Positions 1 to 7,950 of a DNA stretch of 37,945 bases are shown piece after piece. How positions within the stretch are numbered: position 1 is the stretch's first letter; each line of letters begins with the position of its first letter. The notes under the pieces are model-generated. The model was not told the origin of the DNA and ran no database searches. It saw nothing but the letters and a program-made list of their open reading frames with translations. The translations under genes and the position numbers were made by a program. Location of the stretch: NCBI GenBank assembly GCA_017469355.1, contig JAFUGM010000085.1:1-37945 (forward strand), given 5' to 3'. The DNA comes from Solobacterium sp. GTDB lineage: Bacteria > Bacillota_I > Bacilli_A > Erysipelotrichales > Erysipelotrichaceae.

Positions 1-276
1 AGCATCATCCGTAATCTCAACCGGCCTTCCACTACGCTGGTCATCAAACAGGGCTCGATCAATACCACCTTCTTTAAATTTCTTGAGCCAGAGTTTAACA
101 GAATTGATATTCACGTCGAGCTTTTCGGCAATCGCACCGTTAGACATTCCATCCGCTTTACAAAGAAGTGCCTTCGCCCGATCAACCACCTGTGCCTGAA
201 TAGTTCTGGTACGTGTAATGGATTCAAGATATTCTCTCTGTTCTTCATCAAGTTCAATTGGTTTTGTATGTGCCAT
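1..276 (-). CDS. IS630-family transposase, N-terminal part (cut by window edge)
   Basis: The minus strand reads 92 codons without a stop from ATG at 276 to the window edge; the C-terminal part lies outside. The peptide starts MAHTKPIELDEEQ and holds a homeodomain-like helix-turn-helix (about residues 28-70, including SNGAIAEKLDVNINSVKLW) followed by the DDQRSGRP motif. That layout is typical of IS630/Tc1-mariner type transposases, whose catalytic DDE domain would follow. A GAGGG ribosome site lies about 7 nt before the ATG. Whether the element is intact cannot be judged here. The family call rests on the HTH plus the 'R.GRP' linker and is fairly secure. Confidence 0.8.
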   Translation of the reverse strand, partial: MAHTKPIELDEEQREYLESITRTRTIQAQVVDRAKALLCKADGMSNGAIAEKLDVNINSVKLWLKKFKEGGIDRALFDDQRSGRPVEITDDA

Positions 277-356
277 TATTCGCCCTCATCCTTACGGTAA
301 AATCATAGCACTATACAGAGAATAAATATAGCTAGTTATTTAATGTTTGTTATACT

Positions 357-460
357 AGTTAACTTCTAGATTTACTTCGAGTTAACTTCTAGTTCAACTT
401 CGAGTTAACTTCTAGATTACTTCTAGTCAACTTCTACTTTGTGAAGAAGTAACTCGAAGT
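357..460. repeat. 22-23 bp tandem repeats with a terminal inverted copy
   Basis: Three direct units start at 357, 380 and 403, each beginning AGTTAACTTCTAG and ending in ACTTCG or ACTTCT. A diverged fourth (AGTCAACTTCTAC) starts at 425. A short spacer is followed by GAAGTAACTCGAAGTAG (about 446-462), the reverse complement of the ACTTCGAGTTAACTTC junction. The array lies about 80 bp upstream of the IS630 transposase start. It may be the end region of the element with transposase-binding sites, or a separate repeat family. Confidence 0.75.
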
Positions 461-728
461 AGTGAATTTGATGCCTATAGAGTTATCACAGACAACCTCA
501 TTAAGTGATTCTGTTGTGCTATGTTTCTTTCAATTCACTACGCAAAAGAAACTGGGGTCTCCTGCTCTATCATTGGTAATAACCAACAAGATTCCCACCG
601 GATACCAGTGCCCAACTCAGCTCTCGTTACAACCTTCCCCTCTATCAGTCGTTACGAACATCCGCTTCGCAAAAATCCCTCGCCAAAAAAAGGTTACTGC
701 CTCTTATCGAACAATAATGAGTCCCCTT

Positions 729-760
729 AAAAAAGACCGCAGGACATAGTCCAAACGGTC
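729..760 (-). terminator. Rho-independent terminator of the LCP operon
   Basis: On the minus strand, GACCG (760-756) pairs with CGGTC (739-735), with an inner GGAC/GTCC stem, followed by six T (734-729). It lies 12 bp after the LCP stop codon, so it ends the 4919-772 operon. Confidence 0.8.
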
Positions 761-771
761 GATATTTTGCT

Positions 772-3147
772 TTATTCTGTAACTGAGTTTTCTCCTGGGC
801 TGTCCACAGATTCAATAGCTGCGTCAGGGGATGAACTAGCGGTTGCTTCTGGATCCGCCTCTGGTGTCACTTCCGGAGTTTCTTCTTCTGGGGTTGGCTC
901 AGGATAAGCGCATGAGCCATTTTGCCAAGTTCCACCACCACTTTCACAGTCTGCTCTACGCTGTTCCTCTTCAGCTGCGGCTTTTGCTGCTTCCTCCTGG
1001 CGTTTCTTCTCCGCTTCTGCTGCAGCTTCTGCTTGCCGTTGCGCTTCTGCCGCAGCTTCATCTGCCTGCTTCTGCGCATTTGCCGCATCTTTAGATTCAT
1101 AACATCTATTGTTATACCAGCTGCCTTCCCCAAACTTCGCTTCACATCCGTCTTTTGTGGAGGTATCAGGAGTTGCCTGTTGACGCGCATACTCTTCTTC
1201 CGCCTCTTCCAGTTCGGACTGCGTGGTGTAACACTTATTCGTCACATCTGACCACTTCCAGTTCAGTGCTGTACATGCTTTAGCGTCTTTCACTTCAGAA
1301 GCACTGCTCGGTGTTTTTTCTTCTGTGCCATTGTTCTGAACAACAGTCGCGGAAATGGAGGAGATACTTCCAATGGAAGTTCCTGCAGGTACACTCTGAG
1401 AAACAATGGTTCCGTCTGCTAATGAACTGTCCTGAACGTAGGTAATCGCAAGCGGAATACCATTAGCGTCACAGAAGGACTGCAGCGTACCAATTGCACG
1501 GCCAGTGTAATCTCCGATGGTTGTCGGTACATCGCTCGGGATGATCGCTTCGTTGTATACTTCAGCGGAAATTGTCGGCACATAGAAGTCCCAGTTTACA
1601 GACCACTGTAGTGCGGAATCATGATGAATTACAGAAGTCATATCAATATTCCGTTCAATCGCCTTACGGGTATCATTGAGTGATCCCTGCCACAGACGAT
1701 AGATATAAAGAGACATCTGTAATCCCTCATCCCAAAGACCACTGGAGTAACCAGTGACCCGGGAGCCCTGAAGCTGAATGATCTTTTCGACATGATCCTG
1801 ATCATAGTAACGATTTGCCTTTTGAAGAACATAATTCAGGAACCCAGTCATCTGAGAGACAGAGATATTAGTCTGAATGTTCGAACCAGCCGCATCCAGG
1901 ACATTCAACAAGGTATTGATGTCTCTGGTACGCATGATCTTACGAAGAATCGCTTCAATCACTTCCTGCTGGTGTTCCTGACGGGCAAAGTCTCCCGTCG
2001 CAAACAGATGTCGCTCTCTTGCGAAAGCCAATGCCTGTTCGCCATTGAGAAGTACGTTTTCTCCTGCCGGAACCCATACGGTATAGGCACCTCGATCCGA
2101 GTCGGAATTCTGCCCGACAAATTCGAGCGGGCTGTCTACGACAATCCCTCCCAACGCATCCACCACTTCTACAACACCCTTGAAGTTAGTGTCGACGTAG
2201 TAGTCAATTTCTACGCCAGTCAGTTTTTCGATTGTCGCAATCAGGCAGTCTCTGCTTACCGCATGCGCCGCATTCAGCTTGGAAGAGTTTCCGCCATAGC
2301 AGGTAATCGGCACATAGGAATCACGGGCAATACTGGACATGGTTACCCGCATGGAGATCGGATTGACACTGCAGAGAATCATTGTGTCGGACAATCCATC
2401 CGCATTACCGATCAACAATACCGTGAAGGGATCCTTTGTCAGATCCTTATCCGAACCAGAGGTATTCTCAATCGTTACGGTTTCCTCAAAATCAAGAATC
2501 GATGCCGTATTGGCTAAGAAGCTTTCCATCCCTGCTTCATTGCCAAACATCGCCATATAATTGGTCGGAAGAATTGCGCAGTCGATCTCCCCGTTAAATA
2601 ACGCAAGAATCAAGGAAGAGTAATCCTGATACTCGCTGAAGGAGACTGTCATATTCTCTCCGTTAATCCGTTCCTGACCCAGGGTTGCGGTATGCGTGCC
2701 AGTCGCGTAGCCGACAGTTCTTCCATTCAGCTGGGACACTTCCTTCAGGGTCTGTGTACCAGTATCGGAATATACCACAAGGCTGGTAGACACGGATTCG
2801 GTTGTGACAGTACTGGTAATCTTATCCACATTACGGTTTACCCGTACCAGCGCATAGCCGCCATAGGCGCCAATCGCAAGGAAGGCAACCGCCAATGCGA
2901 CACCAGAGAAATAGATTGGCTTCAGTTTTGTTCGTATGCCAGTCAGTATCGCAATGTTCATGAGAATCAGAAGAACAATCGATACCACGTTAACAAGAAT
3001 GAAGGTTTTTCCACTGAGGTTGGAAAAACGGGTAGCGTTGAATAAGGTAAAGATGATTGCCGCATTGGCAAGTACCGCAAGAACGGTCACGGCAATGTTG
3101 TAATAGGTTATATCGGTTTTAAACCGTGCTGTACTGTTCTTACTCAT
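772..3147 (-). CDS. LCP (LytR-CpsA-Psr) family protein with PASTA-like and Cys-rich tail
   Basis: A 791-aa membrane protein, much larger than the usual 300-450 aa LCP. Three N-terminal membrane helices (about 13-36, 47-68, 78-100) precede an extracellular stretch (about 110-230) that resembles part of a solute-binding fold (GRTVGYATG, FNGEIDCAILP). The LCP catalytic domain spans about 239-450, with DPFTVLLIG, the SSIARDSYV strand and the ALAFARERH motif (about 374) whose arginines bind the polyprenyl-pyrophosphate substrate in this family. A PASTA-like repeat lies at about 534-606. The tail (about 625-745) has three Cys pairs with a Trp between them, separated by an Ala/Glu-rich helix. LCP enzymes move polyprenyl-linked glycopolymers onto peptidoglycan; the polysaccharide locus at 11-28 kb could supply a substrate, which is inference. 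GAGGG lies 9 nt before the ATG, 3 bp after the upstream gene stops. Confidence 0.9.
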   Translation of the reverse strand: MSKNSTARFKTDITYYNIAVTVLAVLANAAIIFTLFNATRFSNLSGKTFILVNVVSIVLLILMNIAILTGIRTKLKPIYFSGVALAVAFLAIGAYGGYALVRVNRNVDKITSTVTTESVSTSLVVYSDTGTQTLKEVSQLNGRTVGYATGTHTATLGQERINGENMTVSFSEYQDYSSLILALFNGEIDCAILPTNYMAMFGNEAGMESFLANTASILDFEETVTIENTSGSDKDLTKDPFTVLLIGNADGLSDTMILCSVNPISMRVTMSSIARDSYVPITCYGGNSSKLNAAHAVSRDCLIATIEKLTGVEIDYYVDTNFKGVVEVVDALGGIVVDSPLEFVGQNSDSDRGAYTVWVPAGENVLLNGEQALAFARERHLFATGDFARQEHQQEVIEAILRKIMRTRDINTLLNVLDAAGSNIQTNISVSQMTGFLNYVLQKANRYYDQDHVEKIIQLQGSRVTGYSSGLWDEGLQMSLYIYRLWQGSLNDTRKAIERNIDMTSVIHHDSALQWSVNWDFYVPTISAEVYNEAIIPSDVPTTIGDYTGRAIGTLQSFCDANGIPLAITYVQDSSLADGTIVSQSVPAGTSIGSISSISATVVQNNGTEEKTPSSASEVKDAKACTALNWKWSDVTNKCYTTQSELEEAEEEYARQQATPDTSTKDGCEAKFGEGSWYNNRCYESKDAANAQKQADEAAAEAQRQAEAAAEAEKKRQEEAAKAAAEEEQRRADCESGGGTWQNGSCAYPEPTPEEETPEVTPEADPEATASSSPDAAIESVDSPGENSVTE

Positions 3148-3150
3148 GGC

Positions 3151-3975
3151 TTAACCCTCACTGCCCGCTTCATCTTCTGCCTGTTCTGCGACCGCATTCT
3201 CATCCTGCGGATTCGCCGCTTCCCAGGCTTCAACCGATGGCATATCGTAGAATTCTACGATTTCAAACCGGCCATCATGATCAATGACCTGGAACCGCAT
3301 CCGGTTCGGGAAGTCTGCGGTATTCACCGGAGTATCTTCATACGTCCAGGATACCTGTACCTGATAACAGGGATAAGTTTCCGAAGGATCAACGCTTAAT
3401 ACCGTAAAGTCATCCGTACGGAAGGTAGGAACCTCAGTCGTTATTTCCTTAACCTGAATCAGGTTGGTACGACCGTACTGCGAGATATAAAGGTCCATAT
3501 CAGAATACGGATACCACCGGTTCCACTCTTCAAACTTGGAATACTTCTCAGCGAAGATATACTGCAGTCCACCAACCTCATAGTTTCCATCCTTGTTTGT
3601 CCAGGTGAAATAATCCGTGACAAAGTTATAAACAACCGCTTCTGCGATCGCTTCCTTACCGTCCCCTTTCAGGGCATCCGTCAGATTCTGGAAGTAGGTC
3701 TTTTCAATCTCGGTCGGATTATTCCCGATGATATAGACATCATTTTTCATGGATTGACCGGTATTGGAGGTCATACTTTCCTCACTTCCCTGGTTATCCA
3801 CCGTACTGGTTCGTACTACCCGGATGGTATTTATGATTAAAGCGATGATTGTCAGTGCACTGACTCCTAACATGACAATCATCAGAATCTGATTAATTTT
3901 TCTATGTTTCTGTTTCACCGGATCGACGGGCCTTCTGCGCCGTACTGTCCGGGTTGACTGCTCATTGAGAGACAT
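3151..3975 (-). CDS. Single-pass membrane protein with extracytoplasmic domain, function unknown
   Basis: The start is set at 3975 (MSLNEQ) because GGGAGGT lies 6 nt upstream; the longer start at 3994-3996 overlaps the previous stop and has no ribosome site. The product is about 274 aa: a basic cytoplasmic N-terminus (TVRRRRPVDPVKQKHRK), one membrane helix (about 30-55), an acidic Ser/Thr linker, then an extracytoplasmic domain of about 170 aa rich in aromatic residues, ending in a Glu/Ala-rich tail. I recognise no family. It sits between a GtrB-like glycosyltransferase and an LCP protein in one operon, so a role in envelope glycopolymer assembly is reasonable but only inferred from context. 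Its layout resembles the product of 9904-11061. Confidence 0.75.
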   Translation of the reverse strand: MSLNEQSTRTVRRRRPVDPVKQKHRKINQILMIVMLGVSALTIIALIINTIRVVRTSTVDNQGSEESMTSNTGQSMKNDVYIIGNNPTEIEKTYFQNLTDALKGDGKEAIAEAVVYNFVTDYFTWTNKDGNYEVGGLQYIFAEKYSKFEEWNRWYPYSDMDLYISQYGRTNLIQVKEITTEVPTFRTDDFTVLSVDPSETYPCYQVQVSWTYEDTPVNTADFPNRMRFQVIDHDGRFEIVEFYDMPSVEAWEAANPQDENAVAEQAEDEAGSEG

Positions 3976-3992
3976 ATTCGTACCTCCCTGAC

Positions 3993-4919
3993 TCATTCAT
4001 AAAACTTTTTAACAATATAATGCGGACGCTTGCGAACCTCATCATAGGTTTTCGCAAGATATTCTCCGATAATTCCAGAAGAAAGCAGAATCGCCCCTCC
4101 CATAAAAAGGACTAAGGCAATCACTACTGCATTACCGGTAATCGCTGCCCCAAACAGTGATCTTACCAACATTACCAGTAAGATGAATCCCATCACTAAC
4201 GTAAGGCAGCCTCCCAGCCAGCTGGCAATAGATAATGGCATGTCTGTATATTCAATAATCCCATCCAGCGCATAGCGGAACAGCTTCCAGAATGACCACT
4301 TGGTTTCTCCGGCAACCCGTTCGATATTCTCATACTCCAGATATTCACATTGATATCCAACCCAGACAAAAAGTCCTTTGGAAAACCGTCCGTATTCTTC
4401 CAGTGAAAGAATACTGTCGACAACTTGTCGCTTCATGAGACGGAAGTCTCTTGCGCCATCCACAATTTCTACTTCGGTATACCGATTGATCAAACGGTAG
4501 AACTGTCTGGCAAACCAGGAACGGATCTTCGGTTCTCCCTTGCGGGTAACCCTGCGGGTGCCTACCACATCATCCCCATTGGCTTCCATCACTTCAAACA
4601 TCTTAGGCAGATATTCCGGGGGATCCTGAAGGTCCGCATCCATGACTGTCACATAGTCACCTTTTGCGGCACGAAGTCCCGCAAGCAGCGCTCCTTCCTT
4701 CCCGAAATTCCGGCTGAAATCAATGATCTTCACATGACCTTCATCACTCTTGTATAACTCCATAAGCTTAGAAAGCGTGGTGTCTTTTGAACCGTCATTC
4801 ACAAAGATCACTTCATATTCAAGATCCATGGGTTTTACTACACGGATCAACGCGTCATAAAAAAGATTAACTGTCTCTTCTTCGTTATAACAAGGCACTA
4901 CAACGGAAAGCAGCGACAT
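3993..4919 (-). CDS. GT2 family polyprenyl-phosphate sugar transferase (DPM/GtrB-like)
   Basis: A 308-aa protein from the ATG at 4919, chosen because GGAGGA lies 8 nt upstream; the longer frame start at 4958 has none. The N-terminal GT-A domain shows VVVPCYNEEETV, FVNDGSKDTT and the metal-binding DADLQDPPEYLP, all typical of the dolichol-phosphate mannosyltransferase/GtrB/ArnC group. Two C-terminal membrane helices (about 225-255 and 262-290) are followed by a short basic tail, as in GtrB. Such enzymes move a sugar from a nucleotide donor to undecaprenyl phosphate at the inner membrane face for later use outside. First gene of a three-gene operon ending in the LCP gene. Confidence 0.9.
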   Translation of the reverse strand: MSLLSVVVPCYNEEETVNLFYDALIRVVKPMDLEYEVIFVNDGSKDTTLSKLMELYKSDEGHVKIIDFSRNFGKEGALLAGLRAAKGDYVTVMDADLQDPPEYLPKMFEVMEANGDDVVGTRRVTRKGEPKIRSWFARQFYRLINRYTEVEIVDGARDFRLMKRQVVDSILSLEEYGRFSKGLFVWVGYQCEYLEYENIERVAGETKWSFWKLFRYALDGIIEYTDMPLSIASWLGGCLTLVMGFILLVMLVRSLFGAAITGNAVVIALVLFMGGAILLSSGIIGEYLAKTYDEVRKRPHYIVKKFYE

Positions 4920-4946
4920 AAAAACATCCTCCGAAAAACAATTCCA

Positions 4947-4952
4947 ATTATA
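4947..4952 (-). promoter_or_regulatory. -10 box before the GtrB-like gene
   Basis: A perfect TATAAT on the minus strand, 27 nt before the ATG at 4919 with a good ribosome site between. A poor -35 candidate (TTTGTG, 4975-4970) sits at 17 bp spacing. Confidence 0.5.
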
Positions 4953-5145
4953 CCTCAATCGCCCTCATGCACAAACCACCCCGAGTATAAAGTTTCTTAA
5001 CCCAACCCATCGATAAAATAGTGAATTCTGTGGTCAACGCAAAGAACTGTAATTCAAATGAAATGTGATACTACCTGACATACGTGCATTCTTTGGTTAT
5101 GCGTTAGAAAACACAGTTTCAACTCAACATAGGTAAGAATCAGTT

Positions 5146-6429
5146 TTAAGCAATTTCCCAATATCCCGACTTATTTGAACCGATACGCCGAATCTTATTC
5201 AGTTCTTTCAATTCCCTTATGCCAACGTTCACTGTTGAAATAGACAGTCCGGTCACATTGGCAATGTCTTTTATGCGAATTGTAGGCCTGATACGTATTG
5301 CCTCGAGTATCTTCTTCTGTGATGCGGTTAATAACGAAACATCAATTGTCCTTGTTTCTGTTTCGTAGGCAAACTTCAAAGTAACAGTGATATGAGAAGA
5401 GGTAATCTCAAATGCCTCTTTACCATAGTTACTGACAATGAGAGGAACTCCATGGCCTGTTTGTTCAACGATACCCAGTTGTCCCATTATTTTCTGAAGC
5501 TGTCTGTTTATCGGATGACTGATACCACGGTAAAAATCTTCGAGTGGATAATCAATTGGTAAGCCTCCGGTGGAAACAACTTCGATTCGATCGCAGTATA
5601 CATTAATGACCGGAGAAACCATCTTAGACCACATTGTATGTAAAACCGCATTACTCCACGCTTCTCGCAAACACTTATCATCAAATAGCTTCACTTCTTT
5701 CCGAACTGCTTCGCCATTTAATTCCACTTTTGTTTCATTCAGTGAGTTTGTATAATCCAGCGCCTGCTGCATTGCGATAAGTAAACAACGATACCCATAT
5801 TCATTTCTGGAAACCATTTCTGATTTGTCTTTGCCTTTAAACTTAACCACCTTAATTGAGTAGTCGTTATTATCCGATAACAAATCTGCCAATTGGTTGT
5901 ATTTGCCATTTCTGCATAACAATCCAGTATTCTTTTCAAAAGTATCATCATCGATGGTATACCCTCGTAATATATACAGCTGCTTCAACTGGATAAATGT
6001 CAGATCCTGGTTATACGCTTCAATATTTGTAATGGTTTCAGCGGAATTAGTAAAAACCAATTCCTTCAGCTGCTCCGGATCAATTTTCTTATTCTCTGTT
6101 CCCGAACGAATTAAGTAGTTTCCATCCGCTGAATAAGGTTTATTTCCACCGTCCACTTTGGCAATAATGATGCTTTTGTTATCATACGTTGCGGTATCGA
6201 TTTCGGGAATAACCGGAGGTTTGATTCTGGTCATGATTGCATCAGAAAGATCTCTGATTGTTTTGTCTCCAATATCCTGACCAACCACTTCTCCATCATC
6301 TCTTACGCCGAAATACACCGTCCCTTTGCCATGCTTATTAAGCATTGCCGCAAGAGCCTCTAACGCCCTTGGTGTTTGAGATGTGGTCAACTTGAACTCT
6401 ATCAATTCAGATTCACTGCCAATGTTCAT
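5146..6429 (-). CDS. AlbA_2/Schlafen-like ATP-binding protein with winged helix (putative regulator)
   Basis: A 427-aa protein in the family annotated as 'ATP-binding protein / putative DNA binding domain'. Residues 1-120 match the AlbA_2 (Schlafen AlbA-like) domain: ESELIEFKLT, KGTVYFGVRDDGEVVG, YLIRSGTENKKI. The middle (about 250-350) resembles the HATPase_c_4 module (CLREAWSNAVLH, YCDRIEVVSTGGLP, EQTGHGVPLI). The C-terminal 55 residues form a winged helix (TASQKKILEAI, GLSISTVNVGIRELKEL). Such proteins are probable regulators or nucleic-acid enzymes and often occur in accessory DNA; a defence role is possible but unproved. GAGGGAA lies 6 nt before the ATG. The gene stands alone, and its promoter carries a repeat array (6449-6518) that may be an autoregulatory site. 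Confidence 0.85.
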   Translation of the reverse strand: MNIGSESELIEFKLTTSQTPRALEALAAMLNKHGKGTVYFGVRDDGEVVGQDIGDKTIRDLSDAIMTRIKPPVIPEIDTATYDNKSIIIAKVDGGNKPYSADGNYLIRSGTENKKIDPEQLKELVFTNSAETITNIEAYNQDLTFIQLKQLYILRGYTIDDDTFEKNTGLLCRNGKYNQLADLLSDNNDYSIKVVKFKGKDKSEMVSRNEYGYRCLLIAMQQALDYTNSLNETKVELNGEAVRKEVKLFDDKCLREAWSNAVLHTMWSKMVSPVINVYCDRIEVVSTGGLPIDYPLEDFYRGISHPINRQLQKIMGQLGIVEQTGHGVPLIVSNYGKEAFEITSSHITVTLKFAYETETRTIDVSLLTASQKKILEAIRIRPTIRIKDIANVTGLSISTVNVGIRELKELNKIRRIGSNKSGYWEIA

Positions 6430-6448
6430 ATCTTTCCCTCAGCAATCA

Positions 6449-6518
6449 TTTTTATTCTACATTTATTGTACATTTATTATGCATTTATTCTACATTTTAT
6501 TCTGCATTTTATTCTACA
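6449..6518. repeat. Six 11-12 bp direct repeats in the promoter of the AlbA_2 gene
   Basis: Consecutive units of the form TTTATTCTACA or TTTTATTCTGCA end at 6461, 6472, 6483, 6494, 6506 and 6518. On the gene strand they read TGTAGAATAAA, so several also contain a TGTAGAAT element resembling an extended -10. The array starts 19 bp before the ATG at 6429. Helical phasing of about 11 bp suggests cooperative protein binding on one DNA face. Confidence 0.75.
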
Positions 6519-6618
6519 TTTTCCGTTGACTTCCCTATACACACATCCATAATGCAGGGCATAAATCAATATCTCCCGACATGAAGAACAAGTTCATCTC
6601 GTGGTTTTACCGAACCTA

Positions 6619-6654
6619 CAAAAACAGCTATAGAACGTTACGTCCCATAGCTGT
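6619..6654 (-). terminator. Rho-independent terminator after trxA
   Basis: ACAGCTAT (6654-6647) pairs with ATAGCTGT (6631-6624) on the minus strand, followed by TTTTTGT. It lies about 30 bp after the trxA stop and ends the nagB-trxA unit. Confidence 0.75.
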
Positions 6655-6685
6655 CAATTTGAGTTCCGTTTTGGAAGAATGTTCC

Positions 6686-7000
6686 TTACTTCGCCTTATC
6701 CGCAAGTGCACGAATCTGATCTTCTGGTGCGAAACCGACGATCTCACCAGCCTTTTCTCCATCCTTGAAGGAGAACAGTGCCGGAATAGACATGATTCCA
6801 TAGCGCTGTGCGAGTTCTCCAACCTCATCGACATCAACCTTGACAAAGGCGACATTCGGTTCGGTTTCGGATACCTTCTCAACCACAGGTCCTACCATCT
6901 TGCAGGGGCCACACCATGTGGCGAAGAAATCCACAAATACTGACTTATTCTCTTTCAGAACGGCGTCAAATTCTTCTACTGTTGTTACCTGATTTACCAT
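6686..7000 (-). CDS. trxA: Thioredoxin
   Basis: A 104-aa protein, the normal thioredoxin length, from the ATG at 7000. This start is chosen because AGGAGG lies 7 nt upstream; the longer frame to 7057 adds a non-homologous leader. The redox motif WCGPC sits at about residues 29-33 in FVDFFATWCGPCKMVGP, followed by VKVDVDE and the cis-proline loop SIPAL. It reduces protein disulfides in the cytoplasm with electrons from thioredoxin reductase. It follows nagB by 66 bp, is probably cotranscribed with it, and ends at a clear terminator. Confidence 0.95.
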   Translation of the reverse strand: MVNQVTTVEEFDAVLKENKSVFVDFFATWCGPCKMVGPVVEKVSETEPNVAFVKVDVDEVGELAQRYGIMSIPALFSFKDGEKAGEIVGFAPEDQIRALADKAK

Positions 7001-7066
7001 ACTTAAATCCTCCTGTCTGTTCACGACGATTATTCCACCAGAACCATCGTCCGGCAATCAAAATGC

Positions 7067-7792
7067 TCAGAGTTTCGCTGCAGCAGCCGGGTCCAGAACT
7101 ACAGTCACATCCGGGTGTGCCTGCAGGATGGAAGCCGGGCAGTCAGTGGTAATCGGGCCGTGAATCATACCATAAACCGCATCAGCCTTGTTAGCGCCAG
7201 TCGCAATTAATACGATCTTTCTTGCCCGCATGATCGACGCAAGGCCCATGGTAATCGCATGGGTTGGAACCTGGTCGATGTCATTGTCGAAGAACCGCGC
7301 ATTATCCTGACGTGTCTGCTCAGTAAGATCCATGATATGAGTCAGGGAGTCAAACGGTGTGCCCGGCTCATTGAATGCGATGTGTCCATCACTTCCAATT
7401 CCAAGTACCTGAATATCCACAATCACATCTTCCATAGATTTCTCATAATCCCGGCAGTTCTGTTCGAGATCATCACCTTCTCCACATGGCACATGGGTAT
7501 TCTCTTCCGGAATATCAATGTGGTTGAACAGATTCTCATGCATGAAGGTGTAGTAGCTCTGATCATGCGTATGAGGAATTCCGGTATATTCATCCAGATT
7601 CCATGTGCGGATTTCCTTATAGGACGTCCCTTCAGAGTGATGATCCGCAATCATCTTCTTATAAAGCCCGATCGGAGAAGATCCCGTCGCAAGACCCAGA
7701 ACGGCATTCTTCTTTCGAACAACTTCCTTCATTACCTTAAAAGCTTCACTGGACACTTCATCATACGTATCTCTAACAATAACGTTAAACAT
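7067..7792 (-). CDS. nagB: Glucosamine-6-phosphate deaminase
   Basis: A 241-aa protein that converts glucosamine-6-phosphate to fructose-6-phosphate and ammonia, linking amino-sugar use to glycolysis. Recognisable motifs are LGLATGSSPIGLY (phosphate loop), TWNLDEYTG (with the catalytic Asp), LGIGSDGHIAFNEPG (active site Asp/His) and THAITMGLASIMRARKI. The length fits the short Gram-positive NagB, which lacks the C-terminal allosteric extension of the enterobacterial enzyme. AGGAGG lies 5 nt before the ATG. The enzyme also controls how much amino sugar is left for envelope synthesis. No nagA or operator was seen nearby. Confidence 0.95.
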   Translation of the reverse strand: MFNVIVRDTYDEVSSEAFKVMKEVVRKKNAVLGLATGSSPIGLYKKMIADHHSEGTSYKEIRTWNLDEYTGIPHTHDQSYYTFMHENLFNHIDIPEENTHVPCGEGDDLEQNCRDYEKSMEDVIVDIQVLGIGSDGHIAFNEPGTPFDSLTHIMDLTEQTRQDNARFFDNDIDQVPTHAITMGLASIMRARKIVLIATGANKADAVYGMIHGPITTDCPASILQAHPDVTVVLDPAAAAKL

Positions 7793-7921
7793 GTTTCCTC
7801 CTGCTGTTTTTCAGCTTTCTCTTTCCTTAATACTACCATCATGTCCGTACTTTGGCATGAGGAAACCGTAATCCCGCAATGATTGGCAACAGAAGCCAAG
7901 TTTCCTGGTATTGCACAATGA

Positions 7922-7927
7922 TATAAT
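7922..7927 (+). promoter_or_regulatory. -10 box before the aldose-1-epimerase-like gene
   Basis: TATAAT on the plus strand, 23 nt before the ATG at 7951, with AAAGGAAG between. No good -35 box is visible at 16-18 bp. Confidence 0.5.
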
Positions 7928-7950
7928 TTCCTCAAAAGGAAGCCATAACT

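Larger units (their letters stand above)
277..771. other. Gene-poor stretch next to the IS element
   Basis: About 495 bp between the transposase start and the LCP gene stop. It contains the transposase leader, an AT-rich part, a cluster of 22-23 bp tandem repeats (357-460) and a terminator (729-760). Short open frames at 462-749 and 521-730 overlap each other in different frames, lack ribosome sites and resemble nothing I recognise. They may be debris of an old insertion. I see no convincing gene or RNA here. Confidence 0.5.

Noticed and set aside
462-749. Open frames of 95 aa and 69 aa on the plus strand near the IS element
   Set aside because: They overlap in different frames, lack ribosome sites, have odd composition and no recognisable family. 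The region is probably insertion debris.
843-1251. Several overlapping frames within the LCP tail region
   Set aside because: They are shadows of the Ala/Glu-rich coding sequence, with low-complexity Leu/Arg/Phe products.
5030-5120. Loose inverted similarity AACGCAAAGAA / TTCTTTGGTTATGCGTT
   Set aside because: The arms need a 6-bp insertion to align and are about 50 bp apart, so there is no support for a site or element.
7001-7057. Longer thioredoxin start at 7057
   Set aside because: The added 19 residues do not resemble thioredoxin, and AGGAGG sits exactly before the internal ATG at 7000.
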